Assembly: GCA_035760645.1 (NCBI GenBank)
Contig: DASTSO010000117.1
Span: 1 to 64,000 of the forward strand
Direction: 5' to 3'
Origin: DASSTY01 sp035760645
GTDB taxonomy: Bacteria; Gemmatimonadota; Gemmatimonadetes; Gemmatimonadales; GWC2-71-9
Length of the DNA: 64,000 bases
Shown here piece after piece: positions 43,906 through 54,144 of the stretch. The notes beneath the pieces were generated by a model. It had not been told where the DNA came from, did no database searches, and saw only the letters and a program-made list of their open reading frames with translations. Position 1 is the stretch's first letter; each line of letters opens with the position of its first letter. Position numbers and translations under genes: made by a program.

Positions 43906-44889
43906 ATGCAGTTGCCCTACGCAAGCGGGCCCGGTTTCCCGCTGATTCTCGCCCCGATGGCCGGGGTCTCCGAAGCGCCCTTCCGGCAGATCTGCCGCGG
44001 CATGGGCGCCGACGTCGTTATGTCCGAGTTCCTCTCCTCCGAGGCGATCCGGCGGCGGATCCGGAACACCCTCGAGGGAGCGGAGTTCGAGGAGATCGAA
44101 CGGCCGATCGGCATCCAGATCTACGGGGCCGACCCGGCCGCCATGGCCGAGGCGACGGCGCTCATCACCGAGCACTACAATCCGGAGTTCGTGGACATCA
44201 ACTTCGGCTGCCCGGTGAAGAAGGTCGTCAAGCGCAACGGCGGCTCCGGCTGCCTGCGCGACATGGACCTCGTCGAGCGGATCATCCGCGCCTGCGTCGC
44301 CGCGACCCACCTGCCGCTCACGGTGAAGACCCGGAGCGGCTGGAGCGACGAGACGCGCGACCCCGTGGGCATCGCACTCCGCATGCAGGACGCGGGCGCG
44401 AAGGCGTTCACGCTGCACGCCCGCACGCGCACGCAGATGTTCTCGGGGAAGGCGAACTGGGACGAGATCGCCCGGGTCGTGGAAGCGCTCGACATCCCCG
44501 TCATCGGCAACGGCGACATCGAGACGCCCGAGGACGTGGTGCGCATGAAGGAACACACGGGGTGCGCGGGGATCATGATCGGTCGCGGCTCCTTCGGGAA
44601 TCCGTGGCTCTTCCGCGATGCGAAGGCGCTGCTCGCCGGCGAGCCGAAGCCCGCCGCGCCCGATGCGGCCGAGCGGTTCCGCGTGGCGCTCGCGCATGCG
44701 CGCCTCGCCCTCCGCCTTCAGGGCGACAGCCGGAAGACGGTCGTCGAGTTCCGCAAGCACTTCGGCTGGTACACCAAGGGCCTCCACCACGCGAGCGACC
44801 TGCGCCAGCGGCTCTTCCAGGTCGAGACGATGACCGACGCGGAGGCCATCTTCGAGCAGTACCTCGCGCCCCTGCCGCGCGTCGCGTGA
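43906..44889 (+). CDS. dusB: tRNA-dihydrouridine synthase (DusB type)
   Basis: A 327-aa FMN enzyme with a TIM barrel and a C-terminal helical domain. LAPMAGVSEAPFRQICR starts the barrel; the catalytic cysteine is in INFGCPVKKVVKRNGGSG; TVKTRSGW, HARTRTQMFSGKANW and IGNGDIETPED hold FMN and tRNA. It reduces uridines in tRNA. larB overlaps its stop by 4 nt. Confidence 0.92.
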   Translation: MQLPYASGPGFPLILAPMAGVSEAPFRQICRGMGADVVMSEFLSSEAIRRRIRNTLEGAEFEEIERPIGIQIYGADPAAMAEATALITEHYNPEFVDINFGCPVKKVVKRNGGSGCLRDMDLVERIIRACVAATHLPLTVKTRSGWSDETRDPVGIALRMQDAGAKAFTLHARTRTQMFSGKANWDEIARVVEALDIPVIGNGDIETPEDVVRMKEHTGCAGIMIGRGSFGNPWLFRDAKALLAGEPKPAAPDAAERFRVALAHARLALRLQGDSRKTVVEFRKHFGWYTKGLHHASDLRQRLFQVETMTDAEAIFEQYLAPLPRVA

Positions 44890-45656
44890 CGCCCGAACAC
44901 CTCGAGGCCCTCCTCGCCGACGTCGCCGCGGGCCGCCTCGCGCCCGCGGCGGCCGCCGAGCGGCTCGGCCGCTTTCCCTCCGAGCGGCTCGACTTCGCCA
45001 CTCTGGATCATCATCGCGCGCTCCGGCAGGGCCACCCCGAGGTGGTGTTCTGCGCGGGGAAGACCGACGAGCAGGTGCTCGCCATCTGCGAGCGGCTCGC
45101 CGCGGAGGACGGCGGCTTCTTCGGCACCCGCGCGAGCGCGCGTCAGGCGGAGCTCCTCGCGGGGCGCTTCCCGCGCCTGGAGTGGAATGCGCTGGGCCGC
45201 ACGGTGCGCCTCGCGCCCGAGCCCGCCCCGCCGCTCCTGAGCGACGACGTCGCGCTCGTCGTCTGCGCCGGCACGAGCGATCTCCCCGTGGCGGAGGAGT
45301 GCGCGGCGACGCTCGCCGCCTTCCGGCACCGCGTCGAGCGGCTCACGGACGTCGGGGTCGCGGGGCTGCACCGGCTCCTTGCCGAGGGCGATCGGCTGCG
45401 GGACGCCGCCGTGGTGATCGTGGCGGCGGGAATGGAAGGCGCGCTGCCGAGCGTGGTGGGCGGGCTCGTCGCCGTGCCGGTGATCGCGGTGCCGACGAGC
45501 GTGGGCTACGGGGCCTCGTTCGGCGGGCTCGCCGCGCTCCTCGGCATGCTCAACAGCTGCGCGAGCGGCCTCACGGTCGTCAACATCGACAACGGCTTCG
45601 GCGCCGCAGTCGCCGCGAGCCGGATCCTGCGGCAGCGCCTGCGCCGGCGCGGCTGA
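44886..45656 (+). CDS. larB: LarB, nickel-pincer cofactor biosynthesis carboxylase
   Basis: A 256-aa protein with a helical N-terminal part and a C-terminal PurE-like domain (VVCAGTSDLPVAEECAATL, VVIVAAGMEGALPSVVGGL, PTSVGYGASFGGLAALLGMLNSC). LarB carboxylates and hydrolyses nicotinate adenine dinucleotide in the first step of the nickel-pincer cofactor. The LDHHRALRQGHPEVVF-type N segment (seen as DHHRALRQGHPEVVFC) is typical. LarC and LarE are not in the window, nor is a lactate racemase, so the pathway cannot be confirmed. GTG start overlaps dusB (GTGA). Confidence 0.85.
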   Translation: MTPEHLEALLADVAAGRLAPAAAAERLGRFPSERLDFATLDHHRALRQGHPEVVFCAGKTDEQVLAICERLAAEDGGFFGTRASARQAELLAGRFPRLEWNALGRTVRLAPEPAPPLLSDDVALVVCAGTSDLPVAEECAATLAAFRHRVERLTDVGVAGLHRLLAEGDRLRDAAVVIVAAGMEGALPSVVGGLVAVPVIAVPTSVGYGASFGGLAALLGMLNSCASGLTVVNIDNGFGAAVAASRILRQRLRRRG

Positions 45657-45672
45657 GCGGGAGACGGCCGCC

Positions 45673-46620
45673 GTGGAGCGGACGGTCTGGCAGGCGGACG
45701 CGCCCGCGTTCACGTGGGTGGACGTCGTCGACCCGAGCCGCGACGAGCTCGCCGCTCTCGCCGCGCGCTACGGGCTGCACCCGACCTCGGTGCAGGACTG
45801 CCTCGATCCTGCGCACCTCCCGAAGTACGAGACCCTCGGCGCCTACACGTTCATGATCGTGCGCGCCTGGGACGAGCGGGCGCCGCACAGCGCCGTGTCC
45901 TACCAGGCCGCGACGCGGAAGCTGGCGCTCTTCTGCGGCCCCGGGTTCCTCCTCACGGTCCACCGCACCGACCAGCCCTATCTCGTTGCCGTCCGGGACC
46001 GCTGGGCGGAGGGGGCGGCGCTGCGGTCGGGCGAGCCGCTCACGGGCAACGGCGGGGCCGCCCATGTGCCGCGCATGCTGCTCGACCTCTTCCACGGCGT
46101 GGTGGACACCTTCGAGGCGCCGCTGCAGGAGGCGGGACAGAAGGCGGAGGAGTTCGAGGGGACGATCTTCGACCGCACCGACATCGTGGCGCTCCTGCGC
46201 GAGGTCTACGTCGTCAAGCGGCGCGTGCTGCTGATCCGCCGGATGCTCTGGCACCTGCGGAACGTGCTGCAGCGCCTGGTGCCGGCGGAGGAATCGGCGG
46301 CGCCGCTCCTGCGCGACCTGGTCGAGGACGCGGACCATCTCTACAGCTACAGCTACGCGCTCATCGAGGAGATCGACAGCCTGCTCAATATCCATCTCGC
46401 CGTGGCGTCGAATCGCACGAACGACGTGATGCGGGTGCTCACCGTCTTCTCCGCCTTTTTCCTGCCGCTCACGTTCATCGTCGGCGTCTACGGGATGAAC
46501 TTCCGCCACATGCCCGAGCTCGACTGGCGCTGGGGCTACGCCGCGGTCTGGGGTGTCATGGTGGCGACGGCCCTCGGCATCTTTCTCTGGTTCCGGAGGC
46601 GCGGATGGCTGCGGGACTGA
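45673..46620 (+). CDS. corA: CorA-type magnesium/cobalt transporter
   Basis: A 315-aa channel subunit. The cytoplasmic alpha/beta domain and long stalk helix are followed by two C-terminal membrane helices (about residues 252-273 and 287-306), and the YGMNF selectivity motif lies between them. The TxVHR segment (LLTVHRTDQPYL) is also typical. GTG start with no close Shine-Dalgarno; it lies 16 bp after larB and overlaps the next gene by 16 nt. Confidence 0.92.
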   Translation: MERTVWQADAPAFTWVDVVDPSRDELAALAARYGLHPTSVQDCLDPAHLPKYETLGAYTFMIVRAWDERAPHSAVSYQAATRKLALFCGPGFLLTVHRTDQPYLVAVRDRWAEGAALRSGEPLTGNGGAAHVPRMLLDLFHGVVDTFEAPLQEAGQKAEEFEGTIFDRTDIVALLREVYVVKRRVLLIRRMLWHLRNVLQRLVPAEESAAPLLRDLVEDADHLYSYSYALIEEIDSLLNIHLAVASNRTNDVMRVLTVFSAFFLPLTFIVGVYGMNFRHMPELDWRWGYAAVWGVMVATALGIFLWFRRRGWLRD

Positions 46621-48032
46621 TCGGCTTCGTGGGGGGGGCGGCGCTGGGCGCCGCGGCCGTATGGTGGCTCGACCGCCGGTCCGCGCCGGGCACGCCCGAA
46701 GTGCGAGCCGGCGCCGGGCCGCACCTGCTTCCCGATCCGGCGCTGGGCTGGCTGCGGCGCGCCCATGCCGCCCTGGGCGTCTGGGTCACCGAGCTCGATC
46801 CCCAGGAGGAAGGGCCGCACGCCGAGCGGATCGTGGACGCCGAACGGCTGACGATCGGCCAGATCATGGCCGTCGACCGGCGCCTCGAGCGCGCGCGGGA
46901 CCAGGAGCACGGCGGCGTCGAGCGAATGGAGCAGGGGACCCTGGTCTTCCAGGCCGCCGGGGGCTTCGCCGTGGGGCTGCTGCTCCCCGAGGGCCACGCG
47001 TCCGACGCGCTCGCCCGGGCGGAGGACGACCTGCGGCGCCTGCTCGACGGGGTGCGCCGGCGTCCGCAGATCGTGGCCCTCGCCCAGGCCGGCACCCAGG
47101 AGGCGTCGATCGAGTCGGTGGAGAGCGTGGCGCTCCGGCTCGCCTACCAGCTCGAACGGGTGAGCGGGGGCGGGGTGTTGGTGGCCGCTCGGGAGCCGGG
47201 CGGGGTGCGGGTCGTGGGCGCGTCGGGGCGGGCCGACCGGCGGCTCCTGGACACGCTGGCGGCCGGGGACAGCATTCTCGCCCGGGTGGCGCGCGGGGAG
47301 CAGGGCCGCACCCTCTGGCCCGGTGATCCCCTGGGCGGGGTCGTCGCCGATCGGCGGCAGCAGGCCCATCCCGTGACGCTTCTCCCGCTCGTCTCGGGGC
47401 AGGAGGTCGCCGGAGCGGTGGCGATCTGGACCCCGGGCGGCGAAGAGCTCGCCGGGAAGGCGTGGGGCGAAGTCGTCGAGGCGATGACGAACGCGGCGCC
47501 GCGCATCCTCCGGGCGGTCGAGACCCAGCAGTTCAAGCAGGCCTCGGTGCTGGACCCGCTGACGGGGCTCCCCAACCGCCGGGGGCTCGAAGGCGTCCTG
47601 GGCCGCCACGGCACCTTCGAGGGGGCGCTCATCTACGCCGACCTCGACAAGTTCAAGAGCCTGAACGACACCTTGGGCCACCCCGCGGGCGACGCGGCGA
47701 TCGTCCACTTCGGGCGGATCATCCGCGAGCAGATCCGCAACGTCGACACCGCGGCGCGGATCGGGGGCGAGGAGTTCGCCGTCTGGCTCCCCGGCGCCTC
47801 CCTCGAGGTCGGCGCGCGGATCGCGGAACGGATCCGCGAGAAGCTGGCCGGTACGCCCTGGGACTGGCAGGGCCGTCCCTGGCCCCTCACCGCCTCCTTC
47901 GGCGTCGCCGCCTGCCCGGAGACGAGCCGCCGGCCGGAGAACCTCGCGGGCCAGGCGGATGCCGCCCTCTACGCCGCCAAGCACGGAGGGCGGAACCGGG
48001 TGGCAGTGGCGGCTGTTCCAGTGGGTGGTTAG
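46605..48032 (+). CDS. GGDEF-domain protein (diguanylate cyclase)
   Basis: A 475-aa protein. An N-terminal membrane helix or hydrophobic segment (residues 4-22) is followed by an unknown region with a coiled-coil-like stretch, a GAF-like domain (about 170-305), and a GGDEF domain from about 310. DPLTGLPNRRGLEG, YADLDKFKSLNDTLGHPAGDA and the active-site RIGGEEF (near residue 386) are intact, so it should make cyclic di-GMP. An RxxD inhibitory site is not evident. The start overlaps corA; its TAG stop is part of the ssrA -10 box. Confidence 0.87.
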   Translation: MAAGLIGFVGGAALGAAAVWWLDRRSAPGTPEVRAGAGPHLLPDPALGWLRRAHAALGVWVTELDPQEEGPHAERIVDAERLTIGQIMAVDRRLERARDQEHGGVERMEQGTLVFQAAGGFAVGLLLPEGHASDALARAEDDLRRLLDGVRRRPQIVALAQAGTQEASIESVESVALRLAYQLERVSGGGVLVAAREPGGVRVVGASGRADRRLLDTLAAGDSILARVARGEQGRTLWPGDPLGGVVADRRQQAHPVTLLPLVSGQEVAGAVAIWTPGGEELAGKAWGEVVEAMTNAAPRILRAVETQQFKQASVLDPLTGLPNRRGLEGVLGRHGTFEGALIYADLDKFKSLNDTLGHPAGDAAIVHFGRIIREQIRNVDTAARIGGEEFAVWLPGASLEVGARIAERIREKLAGTPWDWQGRPWPLTASFGVAACPETSRRPENLAGQADAALYAAKHGGRNRVAVAAVPVGG

Positions 48033-48035
48033 CTT
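48030..48035 (+). promoter_or_regulatory. -10 box of ssrA, overlapping the GGDEF stop codon
   Basis: TAGCTT, identical to the -10 of rplM and mreB. Its first three bases are the stop codon of the GGDEF gene. It ends 12 nt before the tmRNA 5' end, a fitting distance. The -35 must lie inside the coding sequence and is not obvious. Confidence 0.45.
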
Positions 48036-48047
48036 AGCAGGACCCTC

Positions 48048-48408
48048 GGGGGCGACTGGCTTCGACGGGTTTGATGAAGGAATCGATGCGTGCCCAGGTC
48101 CAGGTTCCTGGTAAAACCGCTTGGAAAGCACTACCTGCCAACACTGAACTGGCACTGGCTGCGTAAGCTGAGCTAAGCTCGCTTGCTGCACCGCCGGCGT
48201 CGAAGCCCGCCCGGGGCGTCGCCGTCGGCTCGCAAATCTGGGCTGGCCCGCCGTGGCGCTCCCACGCGGCGGGTGAGATCTCGGGAGATAGACCCGGGGA
48301 AGGTCGGCGAGGTGACCGGTCCCGGGCGACGGCCTGAAACTTCGCCTACGCACGTAGACGCGGTTCTGGAAGCTCACTCGGACCAGGGTTCGATTCCCTG
48401 CGCCTCCA
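48048..48408 (+). ncRNA. ssrA: Transfer-messenger RNA (tmRNA)
   Basis: The 5' end GGGGGCG (48048-48054) pairs with CGCCTCC (48401-48407), with one G-T, to form the acceptor stem. The 5' part reads GGCTTCGACGGG, and the 3' part has the T-arm GGTTCGATTCCC, both hallmarks of tmRNA. The tag reading frame starts at GCC 48137 and ends at TAA 48164-48166; it encodes ANTELALAA, a typical protease-recognised end. The discriminator A (48408) is followed by CT, so the CCA end is not encoded. tmRNA with SmpB frees stalled ribosomes. Confidence 0.95.
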
Positions 48409-48411
48409 CTG

Positions 48412-48449
48412 CGGCGGGGCTCTTCTCACGAAGAGCCCCGCCGTTTTTT
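48412..48449 (+). terminator. ssrA terminator
   Basis: A 14-bp perfect stem (48412-48425 with 48430-48443), TCAC loop and a run of six T (48444-48449). It is the strongest intrinsic terminator in the window. Confidence 0.9.
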
Positions 48450-48466
48450 GGTGCCCGATGGTGGAG

Positions 48467-48574
48467 TTTTCAACCGGGGGTGGAAATGCTCGCAAACTAT
48501 GGCAGAGCTGAAGGTTGTAATATATGACATGATCTCATGTGTTAAGTCGTTCTCAGGTGACATTTCCGTTCTCA
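48467..48574. other. Low-GC patch, possible insertion-sequence remnant
   Basis: About 110 bp with GC near 45%, against 70% or more around it, between the ssrA terminator and the purK terminator. It contains two direct copies of CGTTCTC (48548 and 48567) flanking AGGTGACATTTC, and a small inverted repeat ACATGA-TC-TCATGT (48527-48540). No full ORF is convincing. The rest of this 308-bp gap (48409-48716) holds the two terminators and GC-rich filler only. Repeated motifs of this kind remind me of transposase-binding repeats at IS ends, but I cannot name an element. Confidence 0.35.
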
Positions 48575-48660
48575 TCCGTCCGCGGCGCCCTCCGTCGCCA
48601 TGTGGAAAATGTCCGCTCCGGCGGCGGGAGCGGTTCGGTGGTGTTGGGCCCGGAACGACA

Positions 48661-48694
48661 ACGCCCCCCAACGCGGTGCGTTGCGGGGGGCGTG
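48661..48694 (-). terminator. purK terminator
   Basis: ACGCCCCCC and AACGC (48661-48674) pair with GCGTT and GGGGGGCGT (48679-48694) leaving a 2-nt bulge. It lies about 22 nt beyond the purK stop on the minus strand. Confidence 0.5.
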
Positions 48695-48716
48695 CTCGAG
48701 CGGTGGTTGAGGGGGT

Positions 48717-49850
48717 CTAGTCGCTGCGGCGAAGGGCGTCGCGGGTGGCCAGCGCGAGGTCCAGCGCAGCGTCCGGACTGTCGGAAAGGCAGTTGAGGTG
48801 GCCCATCTTCCGCCCCCGCCGCGCCTCGGCCTTGCCGTAGAGATGGAGCCGGACGCCCGGATTCCGGAGCGCCGCCTCCCAGCGCGGGGTGCCGCCCGCC
48901 CAGAGGTCGCCGAGCAGGTTGGCCATCGCCACCGGGGAGAGCAGCGCCGGCTGGCCCAGCGGCAGCCCACACAGCGCCCGGACCTGCTGCTCGAACTGGT
49001 CGGGGATGCAGGCGTCCATCGTGAAGTGCCCGCTGTTGTGCGGCCTGGGGGCCATCTCGTTCACGAAGAGCCGCCCGCCGTCGGCCACGAAGAGCTCGAC
49101 ACCGAGCACCCCGACGTAGACCATCGCTTCGGCCACACCTTCGGCCAGGTCCCGGGCGGCACCCGCCAGTGCGGGCGCGACCCGCGCGGGCACGACCGTG
49201 GTGTCCAGGATCCCGCCTTCGTGCCGGTTCTCGGCCACCGGGAAGCTGGCGATCTGGCCATCCTGCCCGCGCGCGAGCACCACCGAGAGCTCGACTTCGA
49301 GGGCGAGCCGCCGCTCGAGGACGCAGTCCACGCCACCGAACCGCTCGAAGGCCGCCCGGGCCTCCTCGGCCGACGCGACCGTCGCCTGCCCCTTCCCGTC
49401 GTAGCCCAGCCGGCTCGTCTTGAGGATGGCGGGAAGCCCGACCGCCGCCACCGCGGCCTCCACCTCGTCCGCCCGCCGGACCGCCGCGAACGGGGCGGTC
49501 GCGAAGCCGTGGACGCGGAGGAACTCCTTCTCCGTGATCCGGTCCTGGGCGATCGCCACCGCCTCGACCGGGGGCGCCACGATGCAGCGCGCCGCGAGGC
49601 GGCGCAGCGAGTCGGCCGGAACGTTCTCGAACTCGGTCGTCACGGCCGCGCACGCGTCGGCGAGCCGGTCCAGCGCCTCGGGGTCGTCGTACGCCGCCTG
49701 AATGTGCCCGTCTGCGACCGCCCCGGCAGGGCTCAGGGGGTCGGGATCGAGCACGACGACGCGGTAGCCCATGCTCTGGGCCCGCATGGTGAACATGCGC
49801 CCGAGCTGGCCGCCGCCGAGGACGCCGAGGGTGGCGCCGGGGAGGATCAC
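48717..49850 (-). CDS. purK: N5-carboxyaminoimidazole ribonucleotide synthase
   Basis: A 377-aa ATP-grasp enzyme that makes N5-CAIR from AIR, bicarbonate and ATP. LGVLGGGQLGRMFTMRAQ starts the fold; TTEFENVP, LKTSRLGYDGKGQ, and NEMAPRPHNSGHFTMDAC are PurK marks. The GTG start overlaps the purE stop (GTGA), and the two form the last unit of the minus-strand block. Confidence 0.95.
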   Translation of the reverse strand: MILPGATLGVLGGGQLGRMFTMRAQSMGYRVVVLDPDPLSPAGAVADGHIQAAYDDPEALDRLADACAAVTTEFENVPADSLRRLAARCIVAPPVEAVAIAQDRITEKEFLRVHGFATAPFAAVRRADEVEAAVAAVGLPAILKTSRLGYDGKGQATVASAEEARAAFERFGGVDCVLERRLALEVELSVVLARGQDGQIASFPVAENRHEGGILDTTVVPARVAPALAGAARDLAEGVAEAMVYVGVLGVELFVADGGRLFVNEMAPRPHNSGHFTMDACIPDQFEQQVRALCGLPLGQPALLSPVAMANLLGDLWAGGTPRWEAALRNPGVRLHLYGKAEARRGRKMGHLNCLSDSPDAALDLALATRDALRRSD

Positions 49851-50350
49851 GGGGCCGTCCCGGCCGGTGGGAGGGTGAGGCCGAGGACGCGCTCGGTCTG
49901 GGCGCGCCGGAAGTCCTCCAGCCGGCCGCGCAGTTCGGCGTCGGTCGCCGCGAGCAGCGCCACGGCAAAGAGCCCGGCGTTGGTCGCGCCCGCCTGCCCG
50001 ATGGCGAAGGTTGCGACCGGGATCCCGGCCGGCATCTGGACGATCGAGTAGAGGGAATCCACGCCCTGGAGATGGCGGCTCGGCACCGGCACGCCCAGCA
50101 CCGGGACCGTGGTCTTGCTCGCGAGCATCCCGGGCAGGTGGGCCGCGCCGCCGGCTCCGGCGATGATGCACCGCAGACCGCGTTCGGCCGCCCGGTCGGC
50201 GTACTCGAACAGCAGGTCGGGTGTCCGGTGCGCCGACACGACGCGGCGCTCGTGTGGCACGCCGAACGACTCCAGCTGGCGGGCGGCGTGCTGCATCACC
50301 TCCCAGTCGGAGTCGCTTCCCATCACTACGCCCACGACGGGTGCGGCCAT
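49847..50350 (-). CDS. purE: N5-carboxyaminoimidazole ribonucleotide mutase
   Basis: A 167-aa class I PurE that rearranges N5-CAIR to CAIR. VGVVMGSDSDWEVM, RVVSAHRTPDLL with the catalytic histidine, and GAGGAAHLPGMLAS, then GVPVPS, are diagnostic. I chose the ATG at 50350 because AGGAGA lies just upstream; an earlier start would add six residues. Together with purK it gives the two-step bacterial route. Confidence 0.94.
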   Translation of the reverse strand: MAAPVVGVVMGSDSDWEVMQHAARQLESFGVPHERRVVSAHRTPDLLFEYADRAAERGLRCIIAGAGGAAHLPGMLASKTTVPVLGVPVPSRHLQGVDSLYSIVQMPAGIPVATFAIGQAGATNAGLFAVALLAATDAELRGRLEDFRRAQTERVLGLTLPPAGTAP

Positions 50351-50415
50351 GGCTCTCCTCGGCGGCATGCTGGGGTGGGGCTGCGGAACGGGGAACGATA
50401 ACGGTGGAAAGGGAA

Positions 50416-50447
50416 GGCGGGAAGGCGAGCGCGCTCGCCTTCCCGCC
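50416..50447 (-). terminator. 32-bp perfect palindrome downstream of the lipoprotein gene
   Basis: Two 16-nt arms meet without a spacer (50416-50431 and 50432-50447); a real hairpin would open a four-base loop. It lies about 38 nt beyond the lipoprotein stop and before purE, so it probably ends the lipoprotein transcript. Confidence 0.55.
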
Positions 50448-50485
50448 GTGGGGTACCGTCCCGACGCCGCTCGCGGCTCGAGCCG

Positions 50486-51268
50486 CTACTGCGCCATGTT
50501 CAGCGTGAAGCGCAGCGCCGGCACGTCGAACGAGGTGGTGGGCTGCGTGTAGCTGTCGGGACCGCTGCCCTCGAGCTTGTCCGCGGTGAAGTTGAAGCTG
50601 CCCTTCATCGAGCCCTTCGTGTAGCTGCACTCGACCGTGACGCCCTGCTGGCTGGCGCCGCAGTCGGTGGTGCCGCCGCTGAACGAGACACTCGACAGCG
50701 TCATCGAGCCGCCGTTCGAGAAGTAGCTCGAGCCGGTGGCGCGATCGTAGTAGCTGCCCATGCCGCCCTCGGAGAGGTCCACCGTCCCGGCGCCCTGGAA
50801 CTCCGTCCCGCCCTCCTGGACGATGTCGGCCGAGACGAGGTGATCGACCGTCGGCGGGTTGGAGGAGGTGTTCAGCCCGTCCCAGCCGATCACGCTCGTG
50901 TAGACGCCGGAGGTGACGACAGAGCCGCCGCTGGAGTACGAGAACTTCACCTGCACGCCGACGGCCTGCATGTCGCCGGCGCCGCTCCGCAGGGCGAGCG
51001 AGACCTGGTTGCTGATGCCCGCGGCGGCCTGGGCGGCGGCGCTCACGCTCATCGTGCCGGTCTGCCGCAGCTGCGTGAAGACGAACGGCGCGAACGCCGC
51101 CCCCGAGCTGCCCATGGCGCCACTGGTCGTGAGGGCGGTCGCGAGCGCCTGCGCCTCGGACTTGCTCAGCTCGCCGCCGCCGCTCGGGCCGCTACCGTCA
51201 CCACCGCAGGCCGAGACCGCGAATACCGTCGCCGCCACCACCGCCAACGTTTTGAAGCTTTTCCGCAC
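50486..51268 (-). CDS. Putative lipoprotein of unknown function
   Basis: A 260-aa protein with a lipoprotein signal: basic start, hydrophobic core, and VSAC with the lipidated cysteine at residue 21, followed by a Gly/Ser-rich linker. The mature part is rich in Ser, Gly and Thr with alternating beta-like strands and two more cysteines. I recognise no domain. The GTG at 51268 has GGAGGA four bases upstream. A TATTCT box at 51293-51288 may be its -10. It stands alone between ppdK and purE and has no obvious link to purine synthesis. Confidence 0.65.
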   Translation of the reverse strand: MRKSFKTLAVVAATVFAVSACGGDGSGPSGGGELSKSEAQALATALTTSGAMGSSGAAFAPFVFTQLRQTGTMSVSAAAQAAAGISNQVSLALRSGAGDMQAVGVQVKFSYSSGGSVVTSGVYTSVIGWDGLNTSSNPPTVDHLVSADIVQEGGTEFQGAGTVDLSEGGMGSYYDRATGSSYFSNGGSMTLSSVSFSGGTTDCGASQQGVTVECSYTKGSMKGSFNFTADKLEGSGPDSYTQPTTSFDVPALRFTLNMAQ

Positions 51269-51321
51269 GCGATCCTCCGGGGGGTAGAGAATAGGCCGGA
51301 CCGGGCGCACACGGACCCCGG

Positions 51322-51343
51322 CCCTGCGGGCAAGCCCGCAGGG
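51322..51343 (-). other. Short hairpin upstream of the lipoprotein gene
   Basis: CCCTGCGGGC (51322-51331) and GCCCGCAGGG (51334-51343) are perfect complements with a 2-nt spacer. It could be a second ppdK terminator. Nothing else is visible in this 209-bp gap apart from the two hairpins and the possible -10 box. Confidence 0.3.
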
Positions 51344-51449
51344 TGGAGGGTGTGGACCGATTCGCCGGTGACTCGGGGCGGACGCACACGGGACGCCGTG
51401 CACGCGCCGGGGCCAAAAGCTACCCGCGGGCCGGACGCCGTCAAGCACG

Positions 51450-51470
51450 CGCCGTCCCCGGCCGACGGCG
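51450..51470 (-). terminator. Possible ppdK terminator
   Basis: A 7-bp stem (51450-51456 with 51464-51470) with a 7-nt loop, 7 nt beyond the ppdK stop. Confidence 0.35.
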
Positions 51471-51477
51471 GCAGCCG

Positions 51478-54140
<2,663 letters not shown>

Positions 54141-54144
<4 letters not shown>

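Noticed and set aside
45240..45656. PurE-like C-terminal domain at 45.2-45.6 kb as a second purE
   Set aside because: The extra N-terminal part and the motif order fit LarB; a true class I purE is at 49847.
48426..48671. 81-codon minus-strand frame over the low-GC patch
   Set aside because: It runs through the ssrA terminator and the purK terminator, lacks a ribosome site, and has no recognisable domain.
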